Positions 47,301-56,300 of a DNA stretch of 64,000 bases are shown here, one piece after another. Positions within the stretch are counted from its first letter, which is position 1. Each line of letters opens with the position of its first letter. Made by a program: the position numbers and the translations under genes. This stretch comes from Owenia fusiformis (Eukaryota > Annelida > Polychaeta > Sabellida > Oweniidae). Location: assembly GCA_903813345.2 (NCBI GenBank), contig CAIIXF020000012.1:22458184-22522183 (forward strand), written 5' to 3'. The notes under the pieces were generated by a model. The model was not told where the DNA came from. It saw only the letters and a list, made by a program, of their open reading frames with translations, and ran no database searches.

Positions 47301-50300
47301 TACAAGTTTTCAAAAATTCAAATCTGACTTTTAATTTAAGATTTGACCTTCAATGACTTTCAAGGTCAAAAAAAGTTAAAAAAGGTCCTTTTTCAACTTG
47401 CTTCAAATTGACCAAATTCCTTTTTCAATATCATCTACAAGTTATCAGAAGTTCAAATTGACTTTAGATTTAAGATTTGATCTTGAATGACCTTCTCAAG
47501 GTCAAAGAAAGATCAAAAAGGTCTAACTTGCTTCAAATTGACCAATTTAAAAAAAAATCTACAAGTTCCCAGAAGTTTAAATCTGACTTTATATTTGAGA
47601 TTTTACCTTCAATGACCTTCTCAGGGTCAAAAAAAATCTCAGAAATTCAAATCTGACATAAGATTGAACTAATAATATTGTGAGCAACTAGATGGTGACA
47701 TTTTGTCATGTTAATACTTGTTATTGCCATTGCCGTTCACTGTTCGTGACAGCATTCTGCATTTGTAACAAATCATTACATTCGTTATTGCAACCACAGA
47801 TTGTTACACTTGTTATTGCAACCAGATGATGTCATTTTGTCAAGACCTAGTAAAACAATGACAAACTATATATACATGTATTCGGTTGTGTTATTTATAC
47901 TTGTGGTTTTGATTTTAGGTATATGTGGATGAAGACCAAGGAGAACAAATGCCTGTAAGTATTAAATAATTATATAGAAAGCTGAACCCCAAAAATAATT
48001 AACGATCTTTTATGTCTTGTACATTCATGTAAACCAAGAAGTTGAAACAAGAATTTCTCTAAACATACTAATTGTAAATATTTACTTCGACCGACTGCAA
48101 TGCTTTGGAGTTAAATAGAGAAAAATGTAATTTCTTTAACTTTAACCTTTACATGTGTTTAGATGTGGTGTCCACCAACTCCTCCTCAAGATGAAAATGA
48201 CATCTATGTAGACGAGACCCTATGCTTCCTGTATGAACCTTCAGTTATGTGTGAGACGCAACTACCACAGATCTATGTGAAGAGAGAACCACGACGTATG
48301 CGGTTGCACGCTTCTCATCGTAAGTCATTTCATTTCTCAAGCCATATAAACATGCATGCAGCATCAGATACATGCAACATCAGATACATGCAGCATCAGA
48401 TACATGCAACATCAGATACATGCAACATCATATACATGCAACTTCAGATACATGCAACATCAGATACATGCAACATCAGATACATGCAACATCAAATACA
48501 TGCAGCATCAGATACATGCAACATCAGATACATGCAACATCAGATACATGCAGCATCAGATACATGCAGCATCAGATACATGCAGCATCAGATACATGCA
48601 GCATCAGATACATGCAACATCAGATACATGCAGCATCAGATACATGCAACATCAGATACATGCAACATCATATACATGCAACTTCAGATACATGCAACAT
48701 CAGATACATGCAACATCAGATACATGCAACATCAGATACATGCAACATCAAATACATGCAGCATCAGATACATGCAGCATCAGATACATGCAGCATTAGA
48801 TACATGCAACATCAGATACATGCAGCATTAGATACATGCAACATCAGATACATGCAGCATCAGATACATGCAACATCAGATACATGCAACATCAGACATA
48901 TACAACATCAGACACAAACATGATGGAGAGCATAGCTTTACTTTTATGGTCCATATGCCTTATTTTCTTTTTTCATTTGGAATCCCCTGTACCCAATAAC
49001 ATAAATTAGAAGACTTTTATCACTAAGTCTGTTTTGCATTGTGATGCAGTATTAGACAAAAAATCTATTCCTTTGATAGAATCATTCTTGTTGACACAAT
49101 GCTTTCCCAAGTTCCAAATTTAACATGAGCTTGACATTTAAACTTTATTTTATTTATAGAATCAATCTTTTTTTAGTGTTATTATGTAATTTATGTAGAT
49201 TATTTTTATAACTTCCTGAATTTTAGATCACAAACAGAAGGTACGTAAAGAGGAGCAAAATCGTGTTCCGCGATCTCTCTTTGATCGTCCATCAGCTGCC
49301 ATCTTGAAAATGCGCCGTGACGCCAAGCTGCACAAACTAAAGCAGCACGGATTGCTACAGAAACCATACAGGTCGTCCATGCCTATGATGAACAAACCTT
49401 CAATGGATGTGTCCACTGACCAACCAGAGTGGCTTGTACATGAAGATTGGGCTCTATTACAGGTAGGATTACAATCATGCTAAGGGGCTTTAGGTCCAAT
49501 ATCGAAATATCAATCCTAACTTTATCAATCTTTTGTTACAACATTCATGTATGGGTTATTTCCAGGCGATACAGACACTGCAGGAAATGCCACTAAATCT
49601 TCTAGTTGTTTCACCAGCACATATTCCCAACTGGGACCTTGTGGCAGACATTGTAAATACCTCCTCCAGAATATACCGGTCCACTAAACAGTGTAAGAAC
49701 CGCTATGAGAATGTCATTGTCCCACGTGAGGAAGGAAAAATACTCTACGATATCAACCCTAGAAAACCGAAGAAAACAAAGAGTCTCTATAAGGTAAGGT
49801 ATAAAATGGTATTAAAACAGGCAATTTACATAGTATTTGCTTTCTCAAGAATTTCACTTTATTTGTTTATCAACCCTTTTGAGTTGTTTTTCTTTTCATT
49901 TTATATATCTTTTGCAGTATCTTTCTTACCGGACTGTAACTATCTTCTAAAATCTTATTTTATTCTTTTATTTGGTCAAACCATTTCTTCTTATATTTTA
50001 TCCTCAAATCTAAATATCCTAACTACTTTTTACTCTATTTTTTACAACTCTGAACTTTTTGTAACTCAACTTTGCCATTCTGGTCACTTTCGTAGACTTG
50101 AAGAAAGCACAAATAGTAATAACACATCTTTGTTTTTATTTCCCCTGTTAATAGATCCTAACAGCAAATCGACCTAACTTGGTACGTATTTTGTAATTGT
50201 GTAATTTTGTGACATTAAGAACATATTGAGTTTGAATATAGATAAGTGTGCTCTAGTTATTCTGTTCATAAGTGTTCTGTGTGAAGTGTGCCAGTTGATT

Positions 50301-53300
50301 CACAAGTGTGCTGTATTATTATGAGTATATACTCTCATGTGTGCTTGTTATAATCATGATGTTCTTACAAATTGTGATTTTTCTACTAGCAGTTATGCTA
50401 CTACCCTGATTAAGCAGATCCTCCTTCTTTCAACATTCAATTGCGTCCTTGTTTGCCTCATGAAGCCAATGGACCAGAAGCTTTGTCTCCAGAGTTTAGT
50501 TAAAAAACAACCATTTGCCAACATTTTAGTTGCTATTGCATTTCTTGTGTTCTGCAGATTTTGTGAAACTCACTTTTCAAACAGGTTATTGAGATAACAT
50601 TTTATTGTCTATTTATGATAATGATCAACCCTGAATATATAAGATGACCAATATTTATTGATTATTAATATATTATAAGAGAATTTAAAACTAAATATGC
50701 ATGTTAAATAAGAATGTATTTGCATTTAAAGTGTATAAGTTAGATAAAACTGCTGCGCTTGATCAAAACAGTCAGTTCTTAAATAAGATATCTTCCAGCA
50801 GATTTCGGTCAATATTTTGTTACTTGTATCTGGAATTTATAACATTTCAGAATTTAAGTCAACCTACCAGGAAATAGTTTAATTACTTAGCAACATTTTC
50901 ATGATTTGACAAAATTTTCACCTGGTTGCTATGATCAATGAGAACATGAATTTGTAAGTAACCCATATAAGGCAATAATGGGATACATCTGTGTTTGCAG
51001 AGCAAGAATAATCGACCAATGAGAACAAGCCAATTATTCATGCAGGACAATTACAGCCAAGTGAGCACATTACACACATTTAAGTTTGACTGTATGAAGA
51101 ACGCAGCTGCCAAACGCACACCTACACTCCGTCCAAAGCTGGTAAACCCTACAACGAAGAATCCAAAGCACGCTGCAGTGTTACAGGAGAGTGGCATAAA
51201 CTATGATCAGCCATTGACTCCTATACAAGTGGCAGCCATAAGGGCTGATAGGATTGCTAGGGAGAAAAAACAATCTGTAAGTATTGGATGATTAATACAA
51301 GAGACAAGCATGCATATACATCTTGATCTTATGACATTATATTTATTATCTCACATCATGTGAGCTATTGTAATCACCAACTTGTCTGTTTGTTAATCTT
51401 TCTGTCCATCATCACATTGGTGGCTAATTTTAATCCTCCACAACAATTCAAATGATTTGACTTTTGAAATTTGTTTATGTAAAGTGTTCAGTTGTACCAT
51501 GAGTGGTGTCTCAAAAACTCACCTCGTTTTTTAAAATGGAGTCCATTTTTACTGTGGAAAAATCTGTTTTTCAGCTCTTTTTGGTTTTGACTTCAAAAGT
51601 ACTGCTATCTTATTTCTAATAAGTTAACAATAATGTTTACAAGTTTTGACAAAACATGTTATACAAGGATTCAGAATGGCTGTCACTTTTATTGTCATAA
51701 TATCCCTTTTTGTCATAGAAATCCAAAAGTATTACATTTAACTTTAAATTGTACAAGCAGCTAAGATTATAGTTTAACAATTACATGTATGTCCTATAAA
51801 ATTAAAAAATGGCTATCACTTTTATTGCCAAAATATCATGTTTTCAATCAGTCTTTTGAATGCATTTTCACCATGTGAGCTCCGTACCCATGATGCTATT
51901 TTTACAAAATCAAAGTAGTATTTAAATGTTTGTGATTGTAAAAAATTCAATCTTTAATAGTTATTGAGGAGACCACTAAGAGTAAGAATATACCTGTACT
52001 TTGTTTGACTTCTAGTTTAAGTGATGCATTGTGTTACATTATGGGATGTCTAATTTTAAATTTCAGCAACAAGCAGCAGAGCAACTAGCTCAGCAAAGAG
52101 CAGCCCAGACAACGACAACAACTGCTGTTGCTACAGCAACTACAGTGACAGCTGGTATCGTGAAAGCAGCAACATCACAAGCTGTTGCCACAGCAGCAGG
52201 AGCCACAACAGTTATGGTTAGTGAAGGTCTATTATGTCAAATGTCTGCATTAATTTTGAAGACACTTTAGATATCACAAGTAGGGTTGTATTTTGATCTT
52301 TGATTGCTATTTCAGAGAGTACACACCTGTCTCATGTAAGCGCTATACAAGAATTCTATATTTCCAATTTCAGACAGTCAGTGGTACATTAACCCCCGCA
52401 TCCAGAGCTAGAGTCTCATCTGCTATGAATATTCATGAGTTATCGCAGGCTCTGGCCAACAACCAGCGTGCCCAAGGTCAGGCAGGAACTGCAACAGCTG
52501 TGATTACAACTGCCTTGACGGCACAACTTGTGGCGGCTCAGAGGGCAGCACAGTCTACTGCAAGCCCTGCAACAACTGCTGTCGTAACCGCAGGTAATGA
52601 TTCATCAATTTTTGCGACACCCATTTCATGAAGTGTCCTTCTGTCTTTGTTAAACCTATTGGACTGTATTGTAGAATACATAATCTTCCACCCATTGGCC
52701 AATATAACTTTAAATCCCCTCAGAATTATATTTTCATGAAAAATGACACCTTGTTATTTCATCTATCATTACTAATTTCTGTTCCAGGAACCATCAATTC
52801 GCAGTTAACACAAGCGACTGGAGTGACCACGGCCAAGAACTTCACCCCAGCTCAGCTGACAATGTACAAGCGCCAGCTAGCTGCAACTGCTAGCAGGACA
52901 AACCAGGCTCAACAGGTAGGTTTTGACTGCTCAATAATTTACTTGTACATGTATGTTGCATTATAGATGATGAGATCTTCTAGACCTTTTCAGTAATAAA
53001 TCAGGTTATTGAAAATATTTAGGGCCTTGGTTGATTCTGTATTATCCTGTCTTTTCACTCTTTTCTTTGAAATGTAATTTTTTTATTAAAAATTTATTTT
53101 GATTATTCATTATTCTGAATTGTATTGTATTGAATCTGGTTTTACAAGCTGAACCTCCATGTGAATAATGAAAGACCATGCACAGCCTTTTGAATATATT
53201 AATTTATACACATAATCATTTTTTATTTATATCCAGGCGGAAGCTTTAAGACGGGAACAATTGCGTAAACTGGCAGCTCAGGGCAAGACAGTGTCTGTGA

Positions 53301-56300
53301 CATCACCTCTCATCACTAGTATAACCTCAGGCCAAGTAGCAACCAGACCACAGATTGTAAGTGAGCTAGAGCTGCGCATTAAAATACAAATAGATTGTCT
53401 TCTGAGCACACTGAGCCTAGAATCATATGGCGAATATAATTTCATTCATAAACAATTGGATTCATATTTCAAAATTCTGGATTTTTACCGTGTCATAAAG
53501 CATGCATTGCAGTTATTCATGACTCATTCAATTAATTTTCATAGAGAATTGTATTAGACATATCAGATCACATCAGATCAAGCAGGGGCATTCAATGAAG
53601 AATTCAATCGACTTGATTCCCATATGATCAAGCATAATCTGCTGATTATATTGCATTATGGGACACAATTTTATGTTTCAGGCACATCAAATTAAGCAGG
53701 GGCAGCAGGCACAGCGTCCAGTGACAGAAGCAGAGATGCAACTTCTCTTGAAACAGCGCCATATACAACAGCAGCAGCAAAAGGCGGCACAGGCAGCAGC
53801 GCAGCAGGCCTCAGCCCAGGCACAGGCCCAAGCTGCACAGGTAGGCGTCTGCTTTATGCTATGTTGCATAATGGCACATAATTAATAGAATATAGTTGCC
53901 ACACACAATGAAATTAAGTTCAGTACAGGGCTTGGGAGATTATTCCCTTTGTAGTATTGCCATTATGGGCATTATTATTAGCCTATATGTGAAATCTGAA
54001 ATGGTATTTTAGAGCTCTATTTGTAAGTTTCATCTAACCTGACTTGGGCCATGTAGCCAACATAATGTAATGTGATCATTGATATGTGTTGACAATTTAT
54101 TTCAAGGGTCTCATTCCAAAATATGATTTACTTCTAGGGTCTTACTCCAACACAGATCTTGGCCCAGGCCCAACAACAGGCATCCTCCCAATCACCTGTC
54201 GCAACTCTCGTCAAAACTGTCTCCGGGGCTGCAGGCTCCACCTCCATGACAATTCCTGTCAGTGCTGTCAATGTGGGCGGAGTCACAATCCCCTCTAAAG
54301 GTGGCACTGCCAAGGTTGTGACTGCTCAACAGCGTTTACAACAGCATCAGTTACTGCAGTTGCAACGGAACAGACAAGCTCAGCAGCAGAAAATAAGTGA
54401 GTGATTAACAGTTACACAACCAGATAGAAAGTAGAGATGTTAGGTTGAACTGAATTTTGGAATTGCCCCCCTTTCTATTGGTTTGTACAAAATATTACAA
54501 ATATATTTCTATTTTATGCCTTCATTCAGGAATTCAAAGATCATAAAGGGAGCTAAAGCAGTCCCTGGGCAAGCAGAATTTTATATGTTCTTTGAAACTG
54601 TGCTTATGAAGCATTTATGTTAAGATTTATAAAATTTTCAAATAACAGTTTACCAATTTTAATTTGTTCAACTTATTTTGTGAAAGAGTGCAACTACCAT
54701 AATCTATTTTATTATGTCACCAAAAAGTGGTGACACATTGTTATGGTCTCCGTTTTTTTACGGCGGTTGGTGGTTGGCGATTGGCGTCTGTAACAAATTC
54801 TTACAACTTCCAGTAACTTAACAAATACTGTTTAGACTGACTTCAGTTCTTTTCAAAATCACCTACATGTTTTCAGAAGTTCAAACCTGACATTATATTT
54901 AAGAGTTGACCTTCAATGACCTTTTTAAGGTCAAAAAGGTCTTTTTTCAACTTGCTTCAAATTGACCAATTTTTTTTTCAAAATCTACAAGTTATCAGAA
55001 GTTCAAACCTGACTTTAGATTTGAGATTTGACCTTCAATGACATTCTCAAGGTCAAAAAGGTATTTTCATCTTGATTCAAATTGCTTCAAAATCATCTAC
55101 AAGTTCTCAGAAGTTCAAACCTGACTTTAGATTTGAGATTTCACCTTCAATGACGACCAATTTATTTTTTCAAAATCATCTACATCTACAAGTTGTCAGA
55201 AATTTAAATCTGACTGAAGATTGAACTCACAATATTGTGAGCAACTAGGTTTGTCATGTCATGTTAATAACTTGTTGTTGACTATTTTACAGCTTTGCAG
55301 CAAGTTGCCGGTAAGACACCAATCCCTGTGAACGCAGTCCAGATTATCCAACAACCATTATCCGCTCAGAAGTCTCCAGTTACCGTGCAACAGATTCATC
55401 AGATCATGAGACAACAGCAACAAGCTGCCCAGAATCAGGGTAACCATGGCAACCAGGCACAGACAATACAACAGATCATAACATCTGTGTCTCCAGCTAG
55501 TTCCCAACCTGCTACTCTAATTGTTACCCAGGCTCAGCCAACTCTAGGTACATTTGCATTTCTTTTATCTATTTCATACCATGTACATACATGTAGATTT
55601 GAAGGTCAAAAAAATGCTGCAGGCAAAAATTACATTCATGTGTACTCTTTAATAACAAATTGTAAGCGTGAAACAAAGTTTCTATAATTTTGCAGCCCAC
55701 GTTTAAATACTTGCAAATTGTGTTTTTAACAGTTGTTTTTCTCAATTCAAATCAATCAATTTGTAATGTTATTTTTTCTGTTTCCAGGTAGCAGGGTCAA
55801 CCTACCAGGCCATGTAGTGACAACATTATCCCAGCCAAGAGCATCCATCTCTTTGACTGGCAACACTGGTGCCCGCCAGATCACTGCAGCCCTAGGCTCT
55901 AGTAGTAGCCTAGTCACTGGTGGCACAATTGTGAAACCTCTAGAGCATTCAGTGGCAAGTCCAGCTCAAACCAAGCCAACCTTGACTACAATAGCTGCAC
56001 CTAAATCACAGACACAGCCTCAGATTCACCATGTAGCTGTATCTCATGCAGCAGCTGCATCTTTATCTCATCAAGTAGCTGTGTCTCATCAAGCAGCTGC
56101 ACCTACCACAGCTGTAACTCAGGCATCTCCTGCTACTATGGTGCGAGTGTCCCAAGCAGCTGTGTCTACACAGAGCCAAGCTGCAGCTCAGGCTGTAGCT
56201 CAACAGATACAGCAGCAAGCTGCCCTTGCTCAGGCACAAGCTCAGACAGGGGTGAGTCCTGGGCAGGTGGTGGGCCAGGCTGGACAACAATCAAAACAAT

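Noticed and set aside
48163-48923. Three long overlapping ORFs (147-222 codons) rich in [11 protein letters not shown]
   Set aside because: They come from a 16-bp repeat with no stop codon in any frame. Only 48163-48319 is a real exon, and its donor precedes the array.
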